A stretch of DNA of 64,000 nt from RFSX01 sp965230215 (GCA_965230215.1 CBDDKN010000001.1:1-64000), one strand, 5' to 3'. Positions 50,101-52,315 are shown, counted from the first letter of the stretch. Translations and numbers: made by a program. The notes: generated by a model not told the origin, from the sequence alone.

Positions 50101-52236
50101 TAGAACGGATACGGATTCCTCAATGTCCACAACATCTCCATTTTCATTGGTGTATTGCGCAATTGTGATTCCACTATTGAAGCTGTTAATTGTTGTTAGG
50201 ATATCGTTTGTATTGATAGTTGTACTCGTGCCATTCTCTGATACATATGTAAAAGTACCATCACCATTGTCTGTCATTGTGGTAATGGTTTCATTGGCAT
50301 CAAAAGTAACAGCAGTACCATCTTCAGAAGTGAAAGTAAAAGTACCATCACCGTTGTCAACTAATGAAGTGATAGTTTCTTCGATGTTTGTTACCGTACC
50401 ATCACCCGAAGTGTGTGTAGCAATCGTTTGGACGTTTGTATTTGTGTTTTGATCTGTTACAACAGAAACCAAAAGAGATATTGCTACAGAGTTAGTAGTG
50501 CCGTTCTCGTCGATGTACTCAAGTGAATTTGTACTAGGGTTAAATGTTAGGCTAGTTACTGTTTCGCAATTATCGACTGCAGCACAAAGGTCTAGGTTGG
50601 TTGTGATACCATCTTCATCGACATAGTCGATTGAAGTTCCATTTCCATTAAGTGCGATAGTAGTTGTAGTTTCATCGTATGTTGTAATGGTACCATCCTC
50701 AGAAGTATAAGTGAAAGTGCCATCACCATTATCAACAAGTGAAGTTACTATATCACCTGCATTTATTGTCACAGGTACACCTGCCTCGTTGACATAAGTG
50801 AAAGTACCATCACCATTGTCAGTAAGACTTGTGATTGTTTCATTAATTGAAACGACATCACCATTTTCATTGGTGAAGTCAGCAATCTTATTACCTGCAA
50901 TTGTATTTGTAACCTGCGTTATGGCTTGTGCCGTATTAAATATGGTTGTAGCACCATTTTCATCAGTATAGATAAATGAACCGTTGCCTTGATCTACCAG
51001 GGTAGAAATGGTTTCTCTGGTATCAATGGTTGTTATATCACCATTCTCATCTGTATAAGTATACGTTCCATTACCATTGTTTACTAAAGTTGAAAGCGAC
51101 TCACTTGTCGAAATCGTAGTTCTTGAACCATCCTCAGCAGTGTAGGTATAAGTTCCATTACCATTATCTCTTAGAGAAGTAATTGTTTCGTTTGTATCGA
51201 ATCCTACTGGGATACCATTCTCATTTATATAGATAAATGTTCCATCTCCATTATCAATCAGCTGGGTAACACTTTCATAAAGAATAGACATGTTACCGTC
51301 TTGGTCATAGATCTCTGCAATTCTGTTTCCAGTAACAGTAGCTATTACCTGAATAGAAAGCTGAGGAGCTTCTATTATTGTTTGATTTCCCTGTTCATCA
51401 GTATAAGTATACGTTCCATTTCCATTGTCAACTAGGGTAGATGTTGTCTCCTGTGGATCAATTGTTGTCAATATCCCCAACTCGTTTTGATAAGTATATG
51501 TACCATTTCCATTGTCAACCAATGTTGTGATAGTTTCATTGGTATCAAAAGTTACAACATCTCCATTTTCATTTGTATAAGAGTATGTACCGTCGCCATT
51601 GTCGGCAAGGTTAGTAATTGTTTCTTGTATATCTATAATTGTTGATAATCCTTCTTCATTAATGTAAGTATATGAGCCATCAGGGTTGCTAATCATCTGC
51701 GTAATCGTCTCATTAAACGCAGGGATAGTAATGTCTTGTCCAAGCTCATTAGTATATGTGAAGCTGCCGTCTCCATTATCCACAAGTGTACTTATGGATT
51801 CATAGAAGTCAGTAGGCACACCATTGGCATCGAGATATGTACCAATTCTATTACCCAGAACTGTATTCACTATTTGACCTGTTCCTGCTCCCTGGCTACC
51901 TGCACATACCCATTCAGGAACGGCTGGTGTACCAATATTGGTTTGCAGACAATCTTCATCCAGATTGTAAATGACAGCACCTTTCAATGGCGTTGGTATG
52001 TTATCACGCTGAGCAGTTGTCATACGCGGAACTACCAAAGCCTTATTGGTACTCTCTAATTCCAATAAGGATCCATCATCGATTTGATGTGGATTATCTC
52101 CCACCTTTATCTGAGCGGTTGCTTGTGTACCAAGCACGAAAATGAACCCAATAGTCAAGATTAACTTAAGACTAGAGTTCAAAAGAGACGATAGACCAGT
52201 TCTTTCCGGTCCATAACAAGACACAAATGTTCTCAT
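17332..52236 (-). CDS. Giant secreted acidic repeat protein, N-terminal 11,634 residues
   Basis: One uninterrupted frame of 11,634 codons. The ATG at 52236 is followed by a long n-region and a hydrophobic signal segment ending ...GTQATAQ near residue 42, so export is expected. A head (about residues 43-115) carries the Bacteroidota pattern VGDNPHQID / LLELEST / PRMTTAQR and a GAVIYN strand, as found at the start of many surface or fibre-like proteins. The rest is beta-hairpin-like repeats of the form T-x-L-x-DNGDGTFTYTxEDG, first as about 29-residue units and then as 79 units of 125 residues, followed by A/B dimers. No enzyme domain is visible. The frame ends about 27 bases after a 1-bp insertion near 17361, yet the same repeats continue beyond, so this stop is probably not the natural C-terminus. 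No C-terminal sorting domain is present in the window. A surface adhesin, filament or matrix protein is inferred from family style only. Confidence 0.85.
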   Translation of the reverse strand: MRTFVSCYGPERTGLSSLLNSSLKLILTIGFIFVLGTQATAQIKVGDNPHQIDDGSLLELESTNKALVVPRMTTAQRDNIPTPLKGAVIYNLDEDCLQTNIGTPAVPEWVCAGSQGAGTGQIVNTVLGNRIGTYLDANGVPTDFYESISTLVDNGDGSFTYTNELGQDITIPAFNETITQMISNPDGSYTYINEEGLSTIIDIQETITNLADNGDGTYSYTNENGDVVTFDTNETITTLVDNGNGTYTYQNELGILTTIDPQETTSTLVDNGNGTYTYTDEQGNQTIIEAPQLSIQVIATVTGNRIAEIYDQDGNMSILYESVTQLIDNGDGTFIYINENGIPVGFDTNETITSLRDNGNGTYTYTAEDGSRTTISTSESLSTLVNNGNGTYTYTDENGDITTIDTRETISTLVDQGNGSFIYTDENGATTIFNTAQAITQVTNTIAGNKIADFTNENGDVVSINETITSLTDNGDGTFTYVNEAGVPVTINAGDIVTSLVDNGDGTFTYTSEDGTITTYDETTTTIALNGNGTSIDYVDEDGITTNLDLCAAVDNCETVTSLTFNPSTNSLEYIDENGTTNSVAISLLVSVVTDQNTNTNVQTIATHTSGDGTVTNIEETITSLVDNGDGTFTFTSEDGTAVTFDANETITTMTDNGDGTFTYVSENGTSTTINTNDILTTINSFNSGITIAQYTNENGDVVDIEESVSVLTNNGDGTFTYTDESGATTTFNASESITEIIDNGDGTYTFINEEGTAYTFGITESVTTLINNGDGTYTYTSEDGTVTTINETLTSISLNPNNTSIDYIDEVGNTTNLNMCNIVDNCETVTELTFNGATGELEYIDENGTTNTIPLFVNHSLVVDVNPNANVQTIAVHTSGDGAVENINETVTSLVDNGDGTFTYISEDGTTTTYDETTTTIALNGNGTSIDYVDEDGITTNLDLCNVVDNCETVTSMTFNPSTNSLEYVDENGNTNIVSLQSLVSVVTDDNTNTNVQTIATHTSGDGTVTAIEETITTLVDNGDGTFTYVSEDGSTTTYDETTTSILLNGNGTSVDYIDEDGITTNLDLCNIVDNCETVTSLTFNPATNELVYTDENGVSNSVTVNTLVSIVTDDNTNTNVQPIATHISGDGTTTVIEETVTTLVDNGDGTFTYTAEDGIATTYDETTTTIALNGDGTSVDYVDEDGITTNLNLCNIVDNCETVTSLTFNAATNSLEYIDENGVTNSITITSLVSVVSDDNTNTNVQPIATHTSGDGTTTVIEETVTTLVDNGDGTFTYTAEDGIVTTYDETTTTIALNGDGTSVDYVDEDGITTNLNLCNIVDNCETVTSLTFNAATNSLEYLDENGATNSIAISTLVSVVTDDNTNTNVQPIATHISGDGTTTVIEETVTTLVDNGDGTFTYTAEDGIVTTYDETTTTIALNGDGTSVDYVDEDGITTNLNLCNIVDNCETVTSLTFNAATNSLEYLDENGVTNSITISTLVSVVTDDNTNTNVQPIATHTSGDGTTTIIEETVTTLVDNGDGTFTYTAEDGIVTTYDETTTTIALNGDGTSVDYVDEDGITTNLNLCNIVDNCETVTSLTFNAATNSLEYIDENGVTNSITISTLVSVVTDDNTNTNVQPIATHTSGDGTTTVIEETVTTLVDNGDGTFTYTAEDGIVTTYDETTTTIALNGDGTSIDYVDEDGITTNLNLCNIVDNCETVTSLTFNAATNSLEYIDENGVTNSITISTLVSVVTDDNTNTNVQPIATHTSGDGTTTVIEETVTTLVDNGDGTFTYTAEDGIVTTYDETTTTIALNGDGTSVDYVDEDGITTNLNLCNIVDNCETVTSLTFNAATNSLEYIDENGVTNSITITSLVSVVSDDNTNTNVQPIATHTSGDGTTTVIEETVTTLVDNGDGTFTYTAEDGIVTTYDETTTTIALNGDGTSVDYVDEDGITTNLNLCNIVDNCETVTSLTFNAATNSLEYLDENGVTNSITISTLVSVVTDDNSNTNVQPIATHTSGDGTTTVIEETVTTLVDNGDGTFTYTAEDGIVTTYDETTTTIALNGDGTSVDYVDEDGITTNLNLCNIVDNCETVTSLTFNAATNSLEYIDENGVTNSITITSLVSVVSDDNTNTNVQPIATHTSGDGTTTVIEETVTTLVDNGDGTFTYTAEDGIVTTYDETTTTIALNGDGTSVDYVDEDGITTNLNLCNIVDNCETVTSLTFNAATNSLEYLDENGVTNSITISTLVSVVTDDNSNTNVQPIATHTSGDGTTTVIEETVTTLVDNGDGTFTYTAEDGIVTTYDETTTTIALNGDGTSIDYVDEDGITTNLNLCNIVDNCETVTSLTFNAATNSLEYLDENGVTNSITISTLVSVVTDDNTNTNVQPIATHTSGDGTTTVIEETVTTLVDNGDGTFTYTAEDGIVTTYDETTTTIALNGDGTSVDYVDEDGITTNLNLCNIVDNCETVTSLTFNAATNSLEYIDENGVTNSITISTLVSVVTDDNTNTNVQPIATHTSGDGTTTVIEETVTTLVDNGDGTFTYTAEDGIVTTYDETTTTIALNGDGTSIDYVDEDGITTNLNLCNIVDNCETVTSLTFNAATNSLEYIDENGVTNSITITSLVSVVSDDNTNTNVQPIATHTSGDGTTTVIEETVTTLVDNGDGTFTYTAEDGIVTTYDETTTTIALNGDGTSIDYVDEDGITTNLNLCNIVDNCETVTSLTFNAATNSLEYIDENGVTNSITISTLVSVVTDDNSNTNVQPIATHTSGDGTTTVIEETVTTLVDNGDGTFTYTAEDGIVTTYDETTTTIALNGDGTSIDYVDEDGITTNLNLCNIVDNCETVTSLTFNAATNSLEYIDENGVTNSITISTLVSVVTDDNTNTNVQPIATHTSGDGTTTVIEETVTTLVDNGDGTFTYTAEDGIVTTYDETTTTIALNGDGTSVDYVDEDGITTNLNLCNIVDNCETVTSLTFNAATNSLEYIDENGVTNSITISTLVSVVSDDNTNTNVQPIATHTSGDGTTTVIEETVTTLVDNGDGTFTYTAEDGIVTTYDETTTTIALNGDGTSVDYVDEDGITTNLNLCNIVDNCETVTSLTFNAATNSLEYIDENGVTNSITISTLVSVVTDDNTNTNVQPIATHTSGDGTTTVIEETVTTLVDNGDGTFTYTAEDGIVTTYDETTTTIALNGDGTSIDYVDEDGITTNLNLCNIVDNCETVTTLTFNAATNSLEYIDENGVTNSITISTLVSVVTDDNTNTNVQPIATHTSGDGTTTVIEETVTTLVDNGDGTFTYTAEDGIVTTYDETTTTIALNGDGTSIDYVDEDGITTNLNLCNIVDNCETVTTLTFNAATNSLEYIDENGVTNSITITSLVSIVSDDNTNTNVQPIATHTSGDGTTTVIEETVTTLVDNGDGTFTYTAEDGIVTTYDETTTTIALNGDGTSIDYVDEDGITTNLNLCNIVDNCETVTTLTFNAATNSLEYIDENGVTNSITITSLVSVVSDDNTNTNVQPIATHTSGDGTTTVIEETVTTLVDNGDGTFTYTAEDGIVTTYDETTTTIALNGDGTSIDYVDEDGITTNLNLCNIVDNCETVTSLTFNAATNSLEYIDENGVTNSITITSLVSVVSDDNTNTNVQPIATHTSGDGTTTVIEETVTTLVDNGDGTFTYTAEDGIVTTYDETTTTIALNGDGTSIDYVDEDGITTNLNLCNIVDNCETVTTLTFNAATNSLEYIDENGVTNSITISTLVSVVTDDNTNTNVQPIATHTSGDGTTTVIEETVTTLVDNGDGTFTYTAEDGIVTTYDETTTTIALNGDGTSIDYVDEDGITTNLNLCNIVDNCETVTTLTFNAATNSLEYIDENGVTNSITISTLVSVVTDDNTNTNVQPIATHTSGDGTTTVIEETVTTLVDNGDGTFTYTAEDGIVTTYDETTTTIALNGDGTSIDYVDEDGITTNLNLCNIVDNCETVTSLTFNAATNSLEYIDENGVTNSITITSLVSVVSDDNTNTNVQPIATHTSGDGTTTVIEETVTTLVDNGDGTFTYTAEDGIVTTYDETTTTIALNGDGTSIDYVDEDGITTNLNLCNIVDNCETVTTLTFNAATNSLEYVDENGVTNSITITSLVSVVSDDNTNTNVQPIATHTSGDGTTTVIEETVTTLVDNGDGTFTYTAEDGIVTTYDETTTTIALNGDGTSIDYVDEDGITTNLNLCNIVDNCETVTTLTFNAATNSLEYIDENGVTNSITITSLVSVVSDDNTNTNVQPIATHTSGDGTTTVIEETVTTLVDNGDGTFTYTAEDGIVTTYDETTTTIALNGDGTSIDYVDEDGITTNLNLCNIVDNCETVTTLTFNAATNSLEYIDENGVTNSITITSLVSVVSDDNTNTNVQPIATHTSGDGTTTVIEETVTTLVDNGDGTFTYTAEDGIVTTYDETTTTIALNGDGTSIDYVDEDGITTNLNLCNIVDNCETVTTLTFNAATNSLEYIDENGVTNSITITSLVSVVSDDNTNTNVQPIATHTSGDGTTTVIEETVTTLVDNGDGTFTYTAEDGIVTTYDETTTTIALNGDGTSIDYVDEDGITTNLNLCNIVDNCETVTTLTFNAATNSLEYIDENGVTNSITITSLVSVVSDDNTNTNVQPIATHTSGDGTTTVIEETVTTLVDNGDGTFTYTAEDGIVTTYDETTTTIALNGDGTSIDYVDEDGITTNLNLCNIVDNCETVTTLTFNAATNSLEYIDENGVTNSITITSLVSVVSDDNTNTNVQPIATHTSGDGTTTVIEETVTTLVDNGDGTFTYTAEDGIVTTYDETTTTIALNGDGTSIDYVDEDGITTNLNLCNIVDNCETVTTLTFNAATNSLEYIDENGVTNSITITSLVSVVSDDNTNTNVQPIATHTSGDGTTTVIEETVTTLVDNGDGTFTYTAEDGIVTTYDETTTTIALNGDGTSIDYVDEDGITTNLNLCNIVDNCETVTSLTFNAATNSLEYIDENGVTNSITITSLVSVVSDDNTNTNVQPIATHTSGDGTTTVIEETVTTLVDNGDGTFTYTAEDGIVTTYDETTTTIALNGDGTSVDYVDEDGITTNLNLCNIVDNCETVTSLTFNAATNSLEYIDENGVTNSITITSLVSVVSDDNTNTNVQPIATHTSGDGTTTVIEETVTTLVDNGDGTFTYTAEDGIVTTYDETTTTIALNGDGTSVDYVDEDGITTNLNLCNIVDNCETVTSLTFNAATNSLEYIDENGVTNSITITSLVSVVSDDNTNTNVQPIATHTSGDGTTTVIEETVTTLVDNGDGTFTYTAEDGIVTTYDETTTTIALNGDGTSIDYVDEDGITTNLNLCNIVDNCETVTTLTFNAATNSLEYIDENGVTNSITITSLVSVVSDDNTNTNVQPIATHTSGDGTTTVIEETVTTLVDNGDGTFTYTAEDGIVTTYDETTTTIALNGDGTSIDYVDEDGITTNLNLCNIVDNCETVTTLTFNAATNSLEYIDENGVTNSITITSLVSVVSDDNTNTNVQPIATHTSGDGTSTVIEETVTTLVDNGDGTFTYTAEDGIVTTYDETTTTIALNGDGTSIDYVDEDGVTTNLNLCNIVDNCETVTTLTFNAATNSLEYVDENGVTNSITITSLVSVVSDDNSNTNVQPIATHTSGDGTTTVIEETVTTLVDNGDGTFTYTAEDGIVTTYDETTTTIALNGDGTSIDYVDEDGVTTNLNLCNIVDNCETVTTLTFNAATNSLEYVDENGVTNSITITSLVSVVSDDNSNTNVQPIATHTSGDGTTTVIEETVTTLVDNGDGTFTYTAEDGIVTTYDETTTTIALNGDGTSIDYVDEDGVTTNLNLCNIVDNCETVTTLTFNAATNSLEYVDENGVTNSITITSLVSVVSDDNTNTNVQPIATHTSGDGTTTVIEETVTTLVDNGDGTFTYTAEDGIVTTYDETTTTIALNGDGTSIDYVDEDGVTTNLNLCNIVDNCETVTTLTFNAATNSLEYVDENGTTNSITITSLVSVVSDDNSNTNVQPIATHTSGDGTTTVIEETVTTLVDNGDGTFTYTAEDGIVTTYDETTTTIALNGDGTSIDYVDEDGVTTNLNLCNIVDNCETVTTLTFNAATNSLEYVDENGTTNSITITSLVSVVSDDNSNTNVQPIATHTSGDGTTTVIEETVTTLVDNGDGTFTYTAEDGIVTTYDETTTTIALNGDGTSIDYVDEDGVTTNLNLCNIVDNCETVTTLTFNAATNSLEYVDENGTTNSITITSLVSVVSDDNSNTNVQPIATHTSGDGTTTVIEETVTTLVDNGDGTFTYTAEDGIVTTYDETTTTIALNGDGTSIDYVDEDGVTTNLNLCNIVDNCETVTTLTFNAATNSLEYVDENGTTNSITITSLVSVVSDDNSNTNVQPIATHTSGDGTTTVIEETVTTLVDNGDGTFTYTAEDGIVTTYDETTTTIALNGDGTSIDYVDEDGVTTNLNLCNIVDNCETVTTLTFNAATNSLEYIDENGVTNSITITSLVSVVSDDNTNTNVQPIATHTSGDGTTTVIEETVTTLVDNGDGTFTYTAEDGIVTTYDETTTTIALNGDGTSIDYVDEDGVTTNLNLCNIVDNCETVTTLTFNAATNSLEYIDENGVTNSITITSLVSVVSDDNSNTNVQPIATHTSGDGTTTVIEETVTTLVDNGDGTFTYTAEDGIVTTYDETTTTIALNGDGTSIDYVDEDGVTTNLNLCNIVDNCETVTTLTFNAATNSLEYVDENGTTNSITITSLVSVVSDDNSNTNVQPIATHTSGDGTTTVIEETVTTLVDNGDGTFTYTAEDGIVTTYDETTTTIALNGDGTSIDYVDEDGVTTNLNLCNIVDNCETVTTLTFNAATNSLEYVDENGTTNSITITSLVSVVSDDNSNTNVQPIATHTSGDGTTTVIEETVTTLVDNGDGTFTYTAEDGIVTTYDETTTTIALNGDGTSIDYVDEDGVTTNLNLCNIVDNCETVTTLTFNAATNSLEYVDENGTTNSITITSLVSVVSDDNSNTNVQPIATHTSGDGTTTVIEETVTTLVDNGDGTFTYTAEDGIVTTYDETTTTIALNGDGTSIDYVDEDGVTTNLNLCNIVDNCETVTTLTFNAATNSLEYVDENGTTNSVTITSLVSVVTDVNSATLTKPIAVHTSGDGTVSSIEETVTTLVDNGDGTFTYTSENGNVTTYDETTTTIALNGDGTSIDYVDEDGVTTNLNLCNIVDNCETVTTLTFNAATNSLEYVDENGTTNSVTITSLVSVVSDDNSNTNVQPIATHTSGDGTTTVIEETVTTLVDNGDGTFTYTAEDGIVTTYDETTTTIALNGDGTSIDYVDEDGVTTNLNLCNIVDNCETVTTLTFNAATNALEYVDENGTTNSITITSLVSVVSDDNSNTNVQPIATHTSGDGTTTVIEETVTTLVDNGDGTFTYTAEDGIVTTYDETTTTITLNGDGSSIDYVDEDGVTTNLNLCNIVDNCETVTTLTFNAATNSLEYVDENGTTNSITITSLVSVVSDDNSNTNVQPIATHTSGDGTTTVIEETVTTLVDNGDGTFTYTAEDGIVTTYDETTTTIALNGDGTSIDYVDEDGVTTNLNLCNIVDNCETVTTLTFNAATNSLEYVDENGTTNSITITSLVSVVSDDNSNTNVQPIATHTSGDGTTTVIEETVTTLVDNGDGTFTYTAEDGIVTTYDETTTTIALNGDGTSIDYVDEDGVTTNLNLCNIVDNCETVTTLTFNAATNALEYVDENGTTNSVTITSLVSVVSDDNSNTNVQPIATHTSGDGTTTVIEETVTTLVDNGDGTFTYTAEDGIVTTYDETTTTIALNGDGTSIDYVDEDGVTTNLNLCNIVDNCETVTTLTFNAATNSLEYVDENGTTNSVTITSLVSVVTDVNSATLTKPIAVHTSGDGTVSSIEETVTTLVDNGDGTFTYTAEDGIVTTYDETTTTIALNGDGTSIDYVDEDGVTTNLNLCNIVDNCETVTTLTFNAATNSLEYVDENGTTNSITITSLVSVVSDDNSNTNVQPIATHTSGDGTTTVIEETVTTLVDNGDGTFTYTAEDGIVTTYDETTTTIALNGDGTSIDYVDEDGVTTNLNLCNIVDNCETVTTLTFNAATNSLEYVDENGTTNSVTITSLVSVVTDVNSATLTKPIAVHTSGDGTVSSIEETVTTLVDNGDGTFTYTSENGNVTTYDETTTTIALNGDGTSIDYVDEDGVTTNLNLCNIVDNCETVTTLTFNAATNSLEYVDENGTTNSITITSLVSVVSDDNSNTNVQPIATHTSGDGTTTVIEETVTTLVDNGDGTFTYTAEDGIVTTYDETTTTIALNGDGTSIDYVDEDGVTTNLNLCNIVDNCETVTTLTFNAATNSLEYVDENGTTNSITITSLVSVVSDDNSNTNVQPIATHTSGDGTTTVIEETVTTLVDNGDGTFTYTAEDGIVTTYDETTTTIALNGDGTSIDYVDEDGVTTNLNLCNIVDNCETVTSLTFNAATNSLEYLDENGTTNSVTITSLVSVVSDDNSNTNVQPIATHTSGDGTTTVIEETVTTLVDNGDGTFTYTAEDGIVTTYDETTTTIALNGDGTSIDYVDEDGVTTNLNLCNIVDNCETVTTLTFNAATNALEYVDENGTTNSVTITSLVSVVSDDNSNTNVQPIATHTSGDGTTTVIEETVTTLVDNGDGTFTYTAEDGIVTTYDETTTTIALNGDGTSIDYVDEDGVTTNLNLCNIVDNCETVTTLTFNAATNALEYVDENGTTNSITITSLVSVVSDDNFNTNVQPIATHTSGDGTTTVIEETVTTLVDNGDGTFTYTAEDGIVTTYDETTTTIALNGDGSSIDYVDEDGVTTNLNLCNIVDNCETVTTLTFNAATNALEYVDENGTTNSITITSLVSVVSDDNSNTNVQPIATHTSGDGTTTVIEETVTTLVDNGDGTFTYTAEDGIVTTYDETTTTIALNGDGTSIDYVDEDGITTNLNLCNIVDNCETVTTLTFNAATNSLEYVDENGTTNSITITSLVSVVSDDNSNTNVQPIATHTSGDGTTTVIEETVTTLVDNGDGTFTYTAEDGIVTTYDETTTTIALNGDGTSIDYVDEDGVTTNLNLCNIVDNCETVTTLTFNAATNALEYVDENGTTNSITITSLVSVVSDDNSNTNVQPIATHTSGDGTTTVIEETVTTLVDNGDGTFTYTAEDGIVTTYDETTTTIALNGDGSSIDYVDEDGVTTNLNLCNIVDNCETVTSLSFNASTNALEYVDENGTTNSITITSLVSVVTDVNSAILTKPIAVHTSGDGTVSQIEETVTTLVDNGDGTFTYTSENGTPTTYDETTTTIALNGDGSSIDYVDEDGVTTNLNLCNIVDNCETVTSLTFNAATNSLEYVDENGTTNSITITSLVSVVSDDNSNTNVQPIATHTSGDGTTTVIEETVTTLVDNGDGTFTYTAEDGIVTTYDETTTTIALNGDGTSIDYVDEDGVTTNLNLCNIVDNCETVTTLTFNAATNALEYVDENGTTNSVTITSLVSVVSDDNSNTNVQPIATHTSGDGTTTVIEETVTTLVDNGDGTFTYTAEDGIVTTYDETTTTIALNGDGSSIDYVDEDGVTTNLNLCNIVDNCETVTSLTFNAATNSLEYLDENGTTNSVTITTLVSIVTDNNTNTNVQSIATHTSGDGTITQIEETVTTLVDNGDGTFTYTAEDGIVTTYDETTTTIALNGDGSSIDYVDEDGVTTNLNLCNIVDNCETVTTLTFNAATNALEYVDENGTTNSITITSLVSVVSDDNSNTNVQPIATHTSGDGTTTVIEETVTTLVDNGDGTFTYTAEDGIVTTYDETTTTISLNGDGSSIDYVDEDGVTTNLNLCNIVDNCETVTSLTFNAATNSLEYLDENGTTNSVTITTLVSVVTDNNTNTNVQSIATHTSGDGTITQIEETVTTLVDNGDGTFTYTAEDGIVTTYDETTTTIALNGDGSSIDYVDEDGVTTNLNLCNIVDNCETVTTLTFNAATNALEYVDENGTTNSITITSLVSVVSDDNSNTNVQPIATHTSGDGTTTVIEETVTTLVDNGDGTFTYTAEDGIVTTYDETTTTIALNGDGSSIDYVDEDGVTTNLNLCNIVDNCETVTSLTFNAATNSLEYLDENGTTNSVTITTLVSVVTDNNTNTNVQSIATHTSGDGTITQIEETVTTLVDNGDGTFTYTAEDGIVTTYDETTTTIALNGDGSSIDYVDEDGVTTNLNLCNIVDNCETVTSLTFNAATNALEYLDENGNTNSITITSIVSVVSDDNSNTNVQPIATHTSGDGTTTVIEETVTTLVDNGDGTFTYTAEDGIVTTYDETTTTIALNGDGSSIDYVDEDGVTTNLNLCNIVDNCETVTSLTFNAATNSLEYLDENGTTNSVAITTIVSVVADNNTNTNVQTIATHTSGDGTITQIEETVTTLVDNGDGTFTYTAEDGIVTTYDETTTTIALNGDGSSIDYVDEDGVTTNLNLCNIVDNCETVTSLTFNAATNSLEYLDENGTTNSVAITTIVSVVADNNTNTNVQTIATHTSGDGTVTLIEETVTTLTDNGDGTFTYIAEDGIATTYDETTTSIALNGNNTSIDYIDEDGITTNLDLCNIVDNCETVTTLTFNAATNELVYTNEDGNISAVPVNTLISVVTDLNTNANVQNIARHTSGDGTVTLIEETVTTLTDNGDGTFTYTAEDGIITTYDETTTSVALNADNSSFDYVDEDGVTTNINLCNVVDNCETVTSLTFNAASNTLEYIDENGTTNSIGLNDLVSTMTDSNDGKIIATHTSGDGTTTNIEETVTTLVDNGDGTFTYTSETGVVTTYDETTTTIALSANNQDIEYVDENGLTTTLNLCAAVDSCETVTTLIFNTSTNQLEYTDENGDINAVDLGDLISVVTDNNTNTNVQTIATHVSGDGTTTLIEETVTTLTDNGDGTFTYTAEDGIITTYDETTTSVALNADNSSFDYVDEDGVTTNINLCNVVDNCETVTSLTFNAASNTLEYIDENGTTNSIVLNDLVSTMTDSNDGKIIATHTSGDGTTTNIEETVTTLVDNGDGTFTYTSETGVVTTYDETTTTIALSANNQDIEYVDENGLTTTLNLCAAVDSCETVTTLIFNTSTNQLEYTDENGDINAVDLGDLVSVVTDNNTNTNVQTIATHVSGDGTTTLIEETVTTLVDNGDGTFTYTAEDGIITTYDETTTSVALNADNSSFDYVDEDGVTTNINLCNVVDNCETVTSLTFNAASNTLEYIDENGTTNSIVLNDLVSTMTDSNDGKIIATHTSGDGTTTNIEETVTTLVDNGDGTFTYTSETGVVTTYDETTTTIALSANNQDIEYVDENGLTTTLNLCAAVDSCETVTTLIFNTSTNQLEYTDENGDINAVDLGDLISVVTDNNTNTNVQTIATHVSGDGTTTLIEETVTTLLDNGDGTFTYTAEDGIITTYDETTTSVALNADNSSFDYVDEDGVTTNINLCNVVDNCETVTSLTFNAASNTLEYIDENGTTNSIVLNDLVSTMTDSNDGKIIATHTSGDGTTTNIEETVTTLVDNGDGTFTYTSETGVVTTYDETTTTIALSANNQDIEYVDENGLTTTLNLCAAVDSCETVTTLIFNTSTNQLEYTDENGDINAVDLGDLVSVVTDNNTNTNVQTIATHVSGDGTTTLNRRNCDYFG
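20190..49900 (-). repeat. Tandem array of 79 x 375-bp (125-aa) units
   Basis: The landmark encoding the YVDEDG segment (catcaacata and close variants on the plus strand) ends at 20565, 20940, 35940, 48690 and 49815. All are separated by exact multiples of 375, giving 79 units with no net indel. Each unit has three hairpin-like modules (LVDNGDGTFTYTAEDG; ALNGDGTSIDYVDEDG; TFNAATNSLEYIDENG) and a spacer module (NVQPIATHTSGDG). Each carries a Cys pair in LCNIVDNCETV. The consensus has 13 Asp, 8 Glu, about 29 Thr, one His, and no Lys, Arg, Trp or Met. Two-unit higher-order copies (750 bp) are visible, for example at 21.4-23.6 and 45.5-46.7 kb. Confidence 0.9.
49900..51890 (-). repeat. Short (about 29-residue) divergent hairpin repeats
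   Basis: A series of diverged repeats of about 87 bp with the protein pattern ETITxLxDNGDGTYTYxNExG then x-x-T-I/T-x-x. They are interrupted by a different module containing GNRIA or GNKIA and ending in ES or ET, for example near 51.85, 51.32 and 50.89 kb. Unlike the arrays downstream, copies differ at many residues and no fixed DNA period is kept. One 125-residue-like unit already occurs near 50.4-50.7 kb, 810 bp out of register with the main array. This looks like the ancestral, oldest part of the protein. Confidence 0.75.
51890..52236 (-). other. Signal peptide and head region of the giant protein
   Basis: This encodes about the first 115 residues of the giant protein. An unusually long n-region of about 23 residues (MRTFVSCYGPERTG...) precedes the hydrophobic core LKLILTIGFIFVLGTQATAQ, with predicted cleavage after AQ. 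The following head has the signature VGDNPHQID, LLELESTNKALVVPRMTTAQ and GAVIYNLDEDCLQT, and two Cys (DCLQT and WVCAG) that could pair. Such heads begin many Bacteroidota surface and fibre-like proteins. Later in-frame alternative starts (GTG at residue 5, TTG at residue 19) would shorten the n-region and leave the signal core intact. Confidence 0.7.
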
Positions 52237-52291
52237 TACAAGAATTTTTAATTAAGGATTATAGATGTTATATGTAAGGGTGGTTATTGGT

Positions 52292-52315
52292 GAGGGCAAT
52301 AGACTATCTGCCCTC
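52292..52315 (-). promoter_or_regulatory. Hairpin in the 5' UTR of the giant gene
   Basis: An inverted repeat gagggca / tgccctc (7 bp) encloses a 10-base loop that can pair further (ata/tat). It lies about 56 bases upstream of the giant gene's ATG. It lacks a following T-run on the minus strand, so it is a poor terminator for the upstream lipoprotein gene and may instead be a leader structure. Confidence 0.35.

Noticed and set aside
1..52236. A transposon or prophage origin for the array
   Set aside because: No terminal inverted repeats, transposase, integrase or phage structural genes were seen. The N-terminal signal peptide and head are those of a chromosomal secreted protein.
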